A stretch of 64,000 bases of DNA from Vibrio coralliilyticus ATCC BAA-450 (GTDB taxonomy: Bacteria > Pseudomonadota > Gammaproteobacteria > Enterobacterales > Vibrionaceae), in NCBI RefSeq assembly GCF_000176135.1, contig NZ_ACZN01000016.1, forward strand, positions 186,001-250,000. The letters are read 5' to 3'. The translations under genes were made by a program, and so were the position numbers. Under the pieces are notes generated by a model, which was not told where the DNA came from, searched no databases, and was given only the letters and a program-made list of their open reading frames with translations. Below are positions 8,624-16,799 of the stretch, piece after piece (the stretch's first letter is position 1; each line of letters begins with the position of its first letter).

Positions 8624-9475
8624 TTATGCGTTCTCTAGCCATAGCTGTGCATCATCCAGTTCATGTAGATACACTCTGCTCTGGCTGGCATGGTTAGCAA
8701 GGTTGTAATCGTTCAATAGCTCTGGACGAAAGGCTATGCCCAAAGATAGGCATTGAACTTGCTGAGTGGGAGAAAAATAACTGAGCTGCTCAGACAAAAT
8801 ATCGGAAAGCTCAGGCTCTTCAATTCCCCCTTCAAAGCATGACCACAATGCTTTGATCACCGGATACATAGGTTTGCTTTGTTGCCTTGAATCAGTACTT
8901 TTGGCATAACCCGATTGCCATTGAAAAGTCGTACCAAACAAAAAGCAGCGGATGGTGTGCATGAGCAGCCAGTAATCGTGCTGAACATCCGATCCATCCG
9001 GTTTGGTGGCTCTCATGTACTGGTACAGTGCAGCAACAAACTTGCTGGTGGCGAGGCTATCTGCATTGGTCATTGCCAATAAGATGGCACGATTGATCTT
9101 GCCAGCGTATTTCTCCTCAGGTGTGGGCTGCTTGGGTGGTCGATTGACCTCTCTTGGTTCATGAGAGTAATGGAAGTGACCGGAAATACCGTGTTGTCCG
9201 AGCCTAGAACCTCGTTCATTCAGTGCACCACCATTGAGCCAGTCTACATGACTGAGAGGGTTAATCGGGCGTATCGACATAGGTTTACCAGCTTGTGAGT
9301 GTTGTGACCATTCAGGTAAATCTGATGAGCTTTCACAAGCGGGCGGTTCCTCTTGCACTGGGGAGGAAAGAGCCAGATAAGCCAGTTGGTACGCCAGCCG
9401 TTGGGCGAGGCCGGGTTCTGCTCCGGCCATTAATGCGGCGCTGAAGGCCGCATAATACATTTGGTCTGATCGCAT
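8624..9475 (-). CDS. Uncharacterised cluster protein, 283 residues
   Basis: The start has a very strong GGGAGG site. The N-terminal 35 residues form an alanine-rich amphipathic helix (FSAALMAGAEPGLAQRLAYQ). A long Ser/Pro/Gly-rich low-complexity linker runs to about residue 120, then a helical C-terminal domain contains YWLLMHTIRCFLFG and an acidic segment. There is no signal peptide or clear membrane helix. It lies 21 bases after the receiver-like gene and is surely part of the same operon. No family recognised. Confidence 0.6.
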   Translation of the reverse strand: MRSDQMYYAAFSAALMAGAEPGLAQRLAYQLAYLALSSPVQEEPPACESSSDLPEWSQHSQAGKPMSIRPINPLSHVDWLNGGALNERGSRLGQHGISGHFHYSHEPREVNRPPKQPTPEEKYAGKINRAILLAMTNADSLATSKFVAALYQYMRATKPDGSDVQHDYWLLMHTIRCFLFGTTFQWQSGYAKSTDSRQQSKPMYPVIKALWSCFEGGIEEPELSDILSEQLSYFSPTQQVQCLSLGIAFRPELLNDYNLANHASQSRVYLHELDDAQLWLENA

Positions 9476-9496
9476 TAAGAGTCCTCCCGGTCGGGA

Positions 9497-10204
9497 TTAT
9501 TCAGTGGGCGCGCTAAGGGCTTTCACGTTGCTGTTAAACTGCGGCAGCGTTTCGACAAAGCGGTTGATGACCTGTTCTGCGACGGACTCTTTGACGGAAG
9601 GTTCACTGATGTAGGTATCCACTTCTGAGCGAATATGCCCACCGTTTAACGCATCACGATCTCTTTGGTTGACGATGGCATTCACGGCCTGAGCAAAAGC
9701 GAACCCATCCGTTTTACTATAAATACGATGCTGGCTGCCTGTGTTGCCCGACTCTGGGTAGCGAGGGGCTGCATAAGACACCATGTAAGGCTGGGTGTTC
9801 GGATCGTTACCGATCAGCTCTTCACACGAGAAGAGGACGAAGTCTGTAGAGCGGTAATTATCCATGACCTGATTGCAAATAGGCAGGTCAGCTTCGATGG
9901 CTAAGTTGTAGTCGCAGAAGAAGACATCGACACCTGGGATCAGGCTGGAGATCATAGTATCAAACGCGTTTTGGACGCCTTCAGGCAGTTCATCTTGCTC
10001 TGGAACCTGACTGTAGTTCTGTGATTTCACCGAATAGGAGCTTCGCCAGCGGGCTAGGAGTTGTTTCCCTTTGTGCCCGTCTCGATACTTGTAAGCGACC
10101 TTGTAGCCGCTATCAAAATAATCTTCAACATCAGGCTGGTCAGTCAGGAATGCGAAGGTACGTCCGTCAGAAGCTTCGCAAAGGCGAAATAGTAGTTGTC
10201 TCAT
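9497..10204 (-). CDS. Uncharacterised protein with a receiver-like segment
   Basis: 235 residues; AGGAG six bases before the ATG. The segment GVDVFFCDYNLAIEADLP around residue 95-112 looks like beta-3 of a response-regulator receiver domain, with the Asp of FFCDYNL in the phospho-acceptor position, and DFVLFSCEE follows like beta-4. The N-terminal strand FRLCEASDGRTFAFL and a long helical C-terminus are less typical, so it may be a degenerate receiver (REC-like) domain rather than a working one. No histidine kinase is in the cluster. Overall family unknown. Confidence 0.55.
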   Translation of the reverse strand: MRQLLFRLCEASDGRTFAFLTDQPDVEDYFDSGYKVAYKYRDGHKGKQLLARWRSSYSVKSQNYSQVPEQDELPEGVQNAFDTMISSLIPGVDVFFCDYNLAIEADLPICNQVMDNYRSTDFVLFSCEELIGNDPNTQPYMVSYAAPRYPESGNTGSQHRIYSKTDGFAFAQAVNAIVNQRDRDALNGGHIRSEVDTYISEPSVKESVAEQVINRFVETLPQFNSNVKALSAPTE

Positions 10205-10288
10205 TGGTTTCTCCTGTTGAGTAGTTACCTCCGCAGAATAGGTTTTTCAGGCTATGTATACTTGGTGCAATAGTTCACTCTTTTGGGG

Positions 10289-11074
10289 TTATTGACGATC
10301 CGTTGCACGCATGCAAGAACGCACGCCTGTGAGCCAGCGAAGATTCGGTTGTCGAGATGCACTTTGAGGCTTTGAGTGAACGGAATTCTTCACTGTTTGT
10401 CTTTTATTTTCAGCGTGTTGAAAGTCTGGTTTAGCTTCTGCTGATATTGCAGATTCCTGCTTATGTTCCGATGCGCCATTAGCCACAAACTTAAATTGAT
10501 ACGGGTAACTTGAATGGCCCTGATAGCTTGAAGGCTGAGACCAGTTGATTTTGGTTGTTTGAGTCTTGGCTTTTGGTTTGGAATCGTCTTGTGGTAAAGC
10601 GTTTGGCTCGAGCCTGCGGCGTTCACTACCAGATTTTGGGCGCACGGGCTCGGATGGCTTTTTTAGATGGTCGACAGGTTCTTCTGTATGGTTGGCATCG
10701 TTAGAAACCTCAGCTCCCTCTTCCGAGCTGGCCGTAAACACACTTTTAGGCATGCTGGTTAGGCAGCGCGCCAGATCCTGCACATAGCTTTGATAAGGGT
10801 TAAAGCTAGCGTCAAATTCCGCCAGTTTGCTTTCGGTGTTGGTCGTGCTTGTTACTTCTGCCGTCTCTTGCATGAGTGGTTCTTTTGGTGAAGGTGAATC
10901 TTGGTTAGCCTGGGAAACGGGTGGTGTATTTTCCGATGCTTCTGGCGATGAAATAACGGACTCTTCCTGCACAGTCGCTTCTACCGGTTGAGTTTTGTTA
11001 GCTTTGCGATAGCGGGATTTGAGTCGGTAGCCACGAGGAACCCATACGACTCTGCGGCGTCGATATTTGCCCAT
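10289..11074 (-). CDS. Basic, disordered Ser/Pro/Gln-rich protein
   Basis: 261 residues beginning MGKYRRRRVVWVPRGYR, a strongly basic patch, followed by more than 200 residues rich in Ser, Pro, Glu, Lys and Gln and predicted by eye to be disordered. AGGGGG precedes the ATG. No hydrophobic segment is present, so it is probably cytoplasmic. The basic start could bind nucleic acid, ribosome or acidic lipid head groups. A scaffold or linker role within the cluster is a guess. The 3' end is followed by a gap of 84 bases before the next gene. Confidence 0.55.
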   Translation of the reverse strand: MGKYRRRRVVWVPRGYRLKSRYRKANKTQPVEATVQEESVISSPEASENTPPVSQANQDSPSPKEPLMQETAEVTSTTNTESKLAEFDASFNPYQSYVQDLARCLTSMPKSVFTASSEEGAEVSNDANHTEEPVDHLKKPSEPVRPKSGSERRRLEPNALPQDDSKPKAKTQTTKINWSQPSSYQGHSSYPYQFKFVANGASEHKQESAISAEAKPDFQHAENKRQTVKNSVHSKPQSASRQPNLRWLTGVRSCMRATDRQ

Positions 11075-11122
11075 GCTTCCCCCTTATGAGCAAGATTGGC
11101 GGGAAGCTCCCGCCAGAAACAG

Positions 11123-11422
11123 TTACACCAGCGTATCGACTAGTGTGCTAAAGGTTTTATTGACGATTTTCTGCACTTCGGATTTTGCGCTGATTTGCCA
11201 CGTCAGCATTTCGGCCTCAGCGATTTGCTTTTCACGTAATATCTCTAGCTCAAAATCTTCATTGGTTAAGTCGCCGTTGTTTCTAGCCTCTATCAGCTCT
11301 TGCAAGGTGGCCTTTTGCTTATCCAGTGTGACTGTCAGCGCACTGGTCAGCAGGTTCTTAATTGGTGAGTCTTCAATTTGGCTAGTAATTTGTTCAATGA
11401 TGTTATCTATGCTTTCCGTCAT
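11123..11422 (-). CDS. Small helical uncharacterised protein, 99 residues
   Basis: AAGGAG lies seven bases before the ATG. The sequence is acidic and almost certainly all-helical, with heptad-like spacing of Ile/Leu (NIIEQITSQIEDSPIKNLL). It has no signal peptide. It sits between the lipoprotein gene (20 bases upstream) and the basic disordered protein (48 bases downstream). No family is recognised; a small oligomerising partner is plausible. Confidence 0.55.
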   Translation of the reverse strand: MTESIDNIIEQITSQIEDSPIKNLLTSALTVTLDKQKATLQELIEARNNGDLTNEDFELEILREKQIAEAEMLTWQISAKSEVQKIVNKTFSTLVDTLV

Positions 11423-11442
11423 CTTTCTGCTCCTTGAATGAT

Positions 11443-11865
11443 TTATTGTTTGGCGAGTTCACCACGAATTAACGTATCAATAAGCCGTTTGTACTGATCT
11501 AAGCGACGCTTGATGAGAAAGTCTGACAAGGTTTGCTTTTGCTGGTGGGTTTTCATGTCCTGCTGCCAGAATTGCACCAGTGTTTGAGCCTGCTTTAAGG
11601 TCTCTTGGTTTTGCTCTCGCCTTGCCTGCCTGCGCTCTAATCCACGCACGCTCACATCGATTTTGAGGTACTGTTCAGTGAATCTCGCGTAGAGGCGTTC
11701 GCTTTCCGGCAGCGCTTGCATGCTCAGGTAGAGGTATTCGATATCACGTTCGATACTTTGTGCCTGCTGAACGGTTTGAGGATCGTAGGGAGCCACCAAG
11801 CGCAACGTACAGCCACTCAGTAATATCAAACAGGCGGCGATCCAGCCGAGGTAACGAGTTTTCAT
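11443..11865 (-). CDS. Small lipoprotein with coiled coil
   Basis: 140 residues. The N-terminus is a lipoprotein signal peptide with lipobox LSGC, so the mature protein starts at Cys19 and is attached to a membrane lipid. The rest is Gln/Arg-rich and helical, with long predicted coiled-coil stretches (ERRQARREQNQETLKQ). AAGGA precedes the ATG by six bases. It is the only evident lipoprotein of the cluster and could anchor the envelope components. Family not recognised. Confidence 0.65.
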   Translation of the reverse strand: MKTRYLGWIAACLILLSGCTLRLVAPYDPQTVQQAQSIERDIEYLYLSMQALPESERLYARFTEQYLKIDVSVRGLERRQARREQNQETLKQAQTLVQFWQQDMKTHQQKQTLSDFLIKRRLDQYKRLIDTLIRGELAKQ

Positions 11866-12017
11866 TGTGTGTCCTTATTTTTCGGGTTTCACTCCATGAT
11901 GACTTGGAAAGAGGGTGAGTAGCTCAGGCTAATTGGCTGAATAATTGGGTTATTTGGCCGTGATTATTCCTTGTTGAGTGATAAGTTAAAAGCAGGAGGA
12001 GTCAGCAAGGAAATGCT

Positions 12018-12329
12018 ATGTCGGATTTAATCGATGCGCTTAAACTGGTCAAAAAAGCCTATAAGCCGAAATTGCAAAAACTGAAGATGACGCCAGAGCA
12101 AGTGAAGCAGAAGGTCAAAGTACACCAGAAAGTCACCGGTGTACTTCAAGGAATGGATAAGCTGGAATCACTCCAGAAAGAGTCTCTCGAACTGGTCGCT
12201 AAGTTGGTCAAAACGTTTGTTGAGCAAGCTCCGACGATGGCTAATCAGGCGCTCGCCCCGTTGAAGAAGCCTCAGGAGAAGAGTCAGGCTGACGACGAAT
12301 CCCATCAATCAGACGATCAAGCAAAGTAA
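12018..12329 (+). CDS. Small Lys/Gln-rich protein, convergent with the cluster
   Basis: 103 residues, the only plus-strand gene inside the 7.9-20.1 kb block. A purine-rich AGGAGG-containing tract and AAGGAA precede the ATG. The protein is helical and lysine-rich (ALKLVKKAYKPKLQKLK), with an acidic, disordered C-terminus. Its last 89 bases overlap, in antisense, the 3' end of the membrane-protein gene at 12241-13203. Overlap of two coding 3' ends could couple their expression. A role as an antitoxin-like or regulatory partner is speculative; a spurious frame is possible but the start signals argue against it. Confidence 0.5.
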   Translation: MSDLIDALKLVKKAYKPKLQKLKMTPEQVKQKVKVHQKVTGVLQGMDKLESLQKESLELVAKLVKTFVEQAPTMANQALAPLKKPQEKSQADDESHQSDDQAK

Positions 12330-13203
12330 ATAACACCTCAATGCTATAGCCTGCGATAAAAGCCAGCGCCATCGGAGACAGTGCCATGTCGCCCATTTCC
12401 GGCTTGAGTAACCAGCCGGTTATCATTCCCGCTAAACAGCCTAGTGTGAGGCGCAGTCGATAGCCGACTTCTCTGCTGGCGGTATACGTAAGAGTACGCA
12501 CCTGTTGCAGCAGGCTTCGCAGGACAAAGATAAACGCACCAAGCAGGCCATACATCAGCGGAAGAATGTAGTTTTGTAGCATTTGCAATACCGACTGAGC
12601 GGCGATCAGGTTAGCGGCATATTCAACGGGTGAGTCTTCATTGGCAGTCCTTTCGGCATCCAATGGTATGTTACGTCCACCTAGCCAGATGTGATTCCAG
12701 TTTCGCAGCAACTGGTAATTGGCCTCCATATCTGGGGGCATAGGAGAATTGAGGGCGTCCGTTGACCCCACAGAGGTGAGAAGGTTTTGCGTCAGTGCGT
12801 AGCCAAACAAGTAGTACATCTGCACAATGAGCAGGAAAATCAGGGTTAAAACGGTGTAGCGCCGATACCAGGTGATCACCCTTGAAGCGCCCGGTAATTC
12901 AAGCTTGCCATCTTTAGTGTCGGGCACAACGGCTTTGATGCTCTCGACTGTCACTGGGTACACCTGTTTGGCTAAACGGTCGTAACATTGCAGCAGCAAA
13001 GTTTCATCTTCTACGCTCCAGTGCCGAGTATCAATGCGATATTTGGCGCGATATATTCCCTGGGCAATCTCTGGGTCAATAGTGAGATCACCGTGGCGAG
13101 CAACGTATTGCAGCAACTGAATACCTTCACGGATCAGTTGTTGTAAATCAGACTCAGGGATCGATTCGTGAGTCCGCGATTTTACTAATGAGTCACTCGC
13201 CAA
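12241..13203 (-). CDS. Multi-pass membrane protein of unknown function
   Basis: 320 residues. A cytoplasmic N-terminal region of about 105 residues is followed by a transmembrane helix (VLTLIFLLIVQMYYLFGYAL), a loop of about 90 residues, then three more helices: LPLMYGLLGAFIFVLRSLL, the LTLGCLAGMITGWLL segment and a final one with SPMALAFIAGYSIEVLF. The last block is well conserved in appearance, as seen in a widespread but unnamed proteobacterial membrane family. The short C-terminal tail is disordered and is the part overlapped by the opposite-strand gene. It follows the lamin-tail gene by 16 bases. Possibly a channel or scaffold; no direct evidence. Confidence 0.65.
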   Translation of the reverse strand: MASDSLVKSRTHESIPESDLQQLIREGIQLLQYVARHGDLTIDPEIAQGIYRAKYRIDTRHWSVEDETLLLQCYDRLAKQVYPVTVESIKAVVPDTKDGKLELPGASRVITWYRRYTVLTLIFLLIVQMYYLFGYALTQNLLTSVGSTDALNSPMPPDMEANYQLLRNWNHIWLGGRNIPLDAERTANEDSPVEYAANLIAAQSVLQMLQNYILPLMYGLLGAFIFVLRSLLQQVRTLTYTASREVGYRLRLTLGCLAGMITGWLLKPEMGDMALSPMALAFIAGYSIEVLFTLLDRLIDGIRRQPDSSPEASSTGRAPD

Positions 13204-13219
13204 CGGCTATCTCCTTTGA

Positions 13220-13996
13220 TTAATAGTTGTAACTGGAGACTTCTCTGTCCTGATAATCAATCAGCTTACAGCCTCCACCGTCGTTGTTCCAAAGCGCTGT
13301 GGGGCTGTTAAAGCTGTATTCGTTATCTTCAAGCGACGCTTTGTTGGTAAAAACGCGTAAGGAAGTGAGCGGCGCTAACTGAGTGTCTTCAGGAAACACA
13401 AAGCAATTGTCATTGAGCAGAGCTTCTAAACGCCACTGGCTAAGGTCGACTGTATACTCTGATGTGTTGTGAATCTCGACGTACTCATCGCCTTCGCTGC
13501 GAAACTCTTTACCGTCATAATTGACGTGGCTGATGATGGCATGAGGGTGAGCTTTATCGCCATAAATGAAGCTTGAAACCGTCTGGCCGTGGTGGTTGAC
13601 CAAAGTGCCAAGGTCGCCTCGGTTATTCCACACTGGCTGATTGGAACCAAAACTGTGCTCCGACTTACCTGATGTATCAATTTTGATGTACTCAAACGGC
13701 GACAGGAAGGTATGTTCTGGGAAGATATATTGCTGATCTGGCGAACCTGCCTGTATATGCCAACCACTAATGTCTGCAGTCATATCGCCGCGATTTCGAA
13801 TCGTGATCGACTCATCCAGAGGTGAGGTGGTCCCTTTAAAGTCTAGAGATGAAATCTCTACCTGACTCAGCACTTGAAGCTGGTTAAGTTGTTGCCAACA
13901 CTCGTCCATCTCCTCTTTAGATAGCTTTTCTGGTAACGCTATTTGGTTGAGGATCTTAAGCACTTCCTGCTGAATGTATTGGGTATTCACTGACAC
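13220..13996 (-). CDS. Leaderless protein with two lamin-tail domains (LTD)
   Basis: 258 residues from a GTG start with AAGGAG six bases upstream. After a helical N-terminus (about 1-40) there are two lamin-tail-like immunoglobulin folds, roughly 45-140 and 150-258. Diagnostic LTD features are DEYVEIHNTSEYTVDLSQW in the second copy, the FP-turn strands (YIFPEHTFLSP, CFVFPEDTQLAP), the N-N-x-G-D/G motif (VWNNRGDLG, LWNNDGGG) and the closing V-S-S-Y strand. Bacterial LTD proteins are usually exported; this one has no signal peptide, so it probably works inside the cell or is carried out by another route. LTDs bind protein or DNA. Confidence 0.8.
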   Translation of the reverse strand: MSVNTQYIQQEVLKILNQIALPEKLSKEEMDECWQQLNQLQVLSQVEISSLDFKGTTSPLDESITIRNRGDMTADISGWHIQAGSPDQQYIFPEHTFLSPFEYIKIDTSGKSEHSFGSNQPVWNNRGDLGTLVNHHGQTVSSFIYGDKAHPHAIISHVNYDGKEFRSEGDEYVEIHNTSEYTVDLSQWRLEALLNDNCFVFPEDTQLAPLTSLRVFTNKASLEDNEYSFNSPTALWNNDGGGCKLIDYQDREVSSYNY

Positions 13997-14042
13997 GTGT
14001 CACTCCTTGTTGATTGAGGCATTTAACGTGTCCAATGTAGCG

Positions 14043-14069
14043 AAATCCCCGAAAGATACTCGGGGATTT
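14043..14069 (-). terminator. Hairpin between the channel-like gene and the LTD gene
   Basis: AAATCCCCGA pairs with TCGGGGATTT over a seven-base loop. It lies between the stop at 14101 and the LTD start at 13996, and may end the upstream operon or lower readthrough into the downstream genes. No T run follows, so attenuation or mRNA stabilisation is as likely as termination. Confidence 0.45.
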
Positions 14070-14100
14070 CTGACCAGAATTGCCGCTAATCGACGCTCGG

Positions 14101-16179
14101 TTATTTTTCGATAAACAGCAGGGTAATAATCAGCGAAAGCATGAGGAGTAGTGGCCAGTACCACTGTTTAACCCTCAGCCCTTGCTGATATTCCAACGCG
14201 TGAATTTTCATCTCCGTGGTGTACGCCAGAGCGCCAATGGAGGTGAAAATAATCTGCAGGTAAGCGAGGAAATAGAAGTACTCGATAAAGATAACACCCT
14301 GAGCATTCAGCTCCTCACGAAGTGCGACATGCGCAATGACCAAGATGAAAAATAACGAGGCACAATATTGGAGAACGGTGGCAGTATTAAAGCCCCACAG
14401 CGCTTGCTGCTTTTCGTCTTTGGTCCAAAGAAGCAACATACAATAAGTAAGAAAGCTCACGACCAGCAGCGGCATGATATGGCTTATTAAAGGTCCTGTA
14501 ATACTCCTTTGTATGACCATGTTGTACTTCAAATTGACGGTTTGATGGCCATTGTAGAGCTTGTCAGTTTGATAACTAAAGTAACTTTGTAATAGTTTCC
14601 AACTGCCAAAATCATGTTCAGCCATTCTGATACCGGGTAAGTCCTCGGGCCGCATGGAAGGGTAGCTGTCAAACTCGGGTACCAGCATTAGGTAGCCTGA
14701 GTCTGGCCTAGGAATCATTGTCAGCTCAATGACTTCACGATCGAACGGAAAAGACTCGTAATCAAAAGGCTGTTTGATGAGAGCGACAAACTGCCACAGC
14801 TGGAATCCTTCGCTCTCCCGAATCAGAGACCAAGAGGTATTCAGGGAATTATTTATGTGCAGTGGTGGCTCATCGGTTGCCTGATCTGAGGTGATGATTT
14901 TACCGACAATACTGACCTGATCCGCCTCGACCAAATCAAGTGACTCAACGGTTAAGTTTATTTGATGAATGTGCTCCGAAGAGGCTTTTTTACCCGGTGG
15001 ATATTGGGCTTGCCAAGCGAGGTACGCGCTTTCTTCATTGACCAGCAGAGCTTCGCCTTTGCTCAGAGGCTTGGGTGCTAAAGCCTGATACCAAAGCAGG
15101 AGCAGGTATGACAATAGGCACAGTGATAATACAGTAAACAGGCGTCTTAATTTGGCGCGCGACGCATCGGGAAAACGCAGCGAAGCGACAAAAATGATTA
15201 AACCAGCAATACTGAGAAACCAAATCAGGTCGTGATACCCAGCATGAGACGTGGTTGATGTCCTGAGCTCATCTGCATCAATAATGAGTCCAAGCTGAGC
15301 GTCGAGTCCTTCGATATTACTCAGTACCATCCACTCCTCACGACCAGTGACCGGATGAGAAAAAGTGGATAGATCCCCCTTAGTCAGCTGCTCCGAGATA
15401 GAAGCAAGCAGCGGGTACTCGGCAGGGTCTAAGCTGTATATGTCTTTGCCAAGAACCGACTTGTTCGGGTAGGCCAATATCTGACCTGTGCGTGAAATCA
15501 GCATGCCAAAGCCTTGGCTACCAAGATCTAGATTCAAGACTTGCTTGGTCAGGCTATTGAGCGAGAAGTTGAGGAAGACGATACCGTCAAAGCCATTGTT
15601 CATTTGCCCGTCATAATTGGACTCAAAGGGTACGATGAATTCAGCCAGCCAGGTATTGGCCGTGGTGCCGAAATACGGTTCCATCCACATACTGCCTTTT
15701 GACATTGGCTGATGAAACCAAAAAGTCCGTGGACCGTTGTTCATCCTGTCTGGCAAGGTGTAGTCGTAACGTTCCGAAATCTGCTGGCTTTGGCGATTGT
15801 CTCCGTTCTTCTGAAAGTAGGGTGAGTACAAAGGATTAGCAGGATCCGAATAACGATTTTTACGAAAGGCCACACCGCCTCGGTGCGCCCCTTGGGTTGT
15901 CATCACTGACTGAGTGATCAAGTGGCGCAATTCTTTATCATCACGTTGCTTTTGGTTGATTGCGGCCGCTAACAGTTCCGTTTTCTGCGATAACTCCGCC
16001 AAGCGCTTGTTGATGGCCCGAGTAGCCGCTTGGCTTTGTTCGACCAAGTGATGGCGGATATCAGTATCAATATCTGCGTGTAACTGGTAAAGCGTAATGG
16101 TGATAAAGGCCGCAACAGACCAGATAAGCGCTGCAATCCAGCGCAAATGGTAATACTGAAGTTCGGAAGGTTTGATCAT
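14101..16179 (-). CDS. Cache-domain protein fused to a pentameric ligand-gated ion channel-like module
   Basis: 692 residues. An N-terminal membrane helix (about 13-32) is followed by an extracytoplasmic Cache-type sensor (35-305; e.g. GFGMLISRTGQILAYP) and two membrane helices (317-336, 346-364). Residues 385-558 look like the ligand-binding beta-sandwich of Cys-loop receptors: FPFDREVIELTM at 477-488 matches the family FPFD signature, and Trp450 and Trp462 flank it. Then come exactly four helices (560-584, 598-620, 630-655, 673-690), the first entered through RSITGPLISHIMP as in channel M1 segments. The cysteine pair of eukaryotic receptors is absent, as in bacterial homologues. Its start overlaps the upstream permease by four bases. 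Likely an inner-membrane ion channel gated by a small molecule; the channel identity is inferred from motifs. Confidence 0.75.
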   Translation of the reverse strand: MIKPSELQYYHLRWIAALIWSVAAFITITLYQLHADIDTDIRHHLVEQSQAATRAINKRLAELSQKTELLAAAINQKQRDDKELRHLITQSVMTTQGAHRGGVAFRKNRYSDPANPLYSPYFQKNGDNRQSQQISERYDYTLPDRMNNGPRTFWFHQPMSKGSMWMEPYFGTTANTWLAEFIVPFESNYDGQMNNGFDGIVFLNFSLNSLTKQVLNLDLGSQGFGMLISRTGQILAYPNKSVLGKDIYSLDPAEYPLLASISEQLTKGDLSTFSHPVTGREEWMVLSNIEGLDAQLGLIIDADELRTSTTSHAGYHDLIWFLSIAGLIIFVASLRFPDASRAKLRRLFTVLSLCLLSYLLLLWYQALAPKPLSKGEALLVNEESAYLAWQAQYPPGKKASSEHIHQINLTVESLDLVEADQVSIVGKIITSDQATDEPPLHINNSLNTSWSLIRESEGFQLWQFVALIKQPFDYESFPFDREVIELTMIPRPDSGYLMLVPEFDSYPSMRPEDLPGIRMAEHDFGSWKLLQSYFSYQTDKLYNGHQTVNLKYNMVIQRSITGPLISHIMPLLVVSFLTYCMLLLWTKDEKQQALWGFNTATVLQYCASLFFILVIAHVALREELNAQGVIFIEYFYFLAYLQIIFTSIGALAYTTEMKIHALEYQQGLRVKQWYWPLLLMLSLIITLLFIEK

Positions 16180-16799
16180 GATTCGTCCCTCGCTTCAATA
16201 TGCCGATTTTGGCGCTTTTCGGTGAGCGTGATAAAGGTCTTCAAAAAGCTCTGACACAAAGCGCCGCTGACGATGAAAAAGCAAGCCACCATGGTGTAAA
16301 TCGGCAATATCGCATCGGCTTGGCCAGAAGACGCAATGTATGAGTTTGCCGTTGCCAGTATTTCATCCACACCGATGGCTGATGCTGTGGTGGAGGCCAT
16401 TAAGATAACTAGAAAGAACTGATTCACTGCTGATAGCGAGAAGGACTTACCGCTGGTACGTTTTTGTGTGGCCAAATCACAGCTGTAACCCATGACAGGG
16501 ATCGCCAGAGCGATAATGGCTTTACCTAGTGCGGGTACGTACATTTCAAAGCCCATCATTTCCCAGCGTGAGGGGACGATCAGCGCAAGATAAAACAGCA
16601 TCACGAAACTGGGGACATTACAAAGTAAAGACTGAGCCCCTTTCGCCAGCCACTTGATTGGTGTTTGAGTGTGATTGGTTCCGCGACTCAGCAGAGCTCC
16701 GACAGGAAAACCTATCGTCATCGCTGATATAGCAATAAGAATATTGAGGCTGAAGGAGTAGGTAAGCGACAGCCATAAAGTCATGTCCGATAAAATCAT
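16176..16799 (-). CDS. ABC-type permease-like membrane protein
   Basis: 207 residues with about five transmembrane helices, beginning LSLTYSFSLNILIAISAMTIG and resembling the polar amino-acid permease family (HisM/GlnP type). The EAA loop is not canonical. It overlaps the binding-protein/permease fusion upstream and the channel-like gene downstream by four bases each (ATGA), which means translational coupling. A second permease is encoded in the fused upstream gene, so the two could form a heterodimer. No ATPase gene is anywhere in the cluster, so ATP-driven transport would need a partner from elsewhere, or the pair no longer transports. Confidence 0.7.
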   Translation of the reverse strand: MILSDMTLWLSLTYSFSLNILIAISAMTIGFPVGALLSRGTNHTQTPIKWLAKGAQSLLCNVPSFVMLFYLALIVPSRWEMMGFEMYVPALGKAIIALAIPVMGYSCDLATQKRTSGKSFSLSAVNQFFLVILMASTTASAIGVDEILATANSYIASSGQADAILPIYTMVACFFIVSGALCQSFLKTFITLTEKRQNRHIEARDES

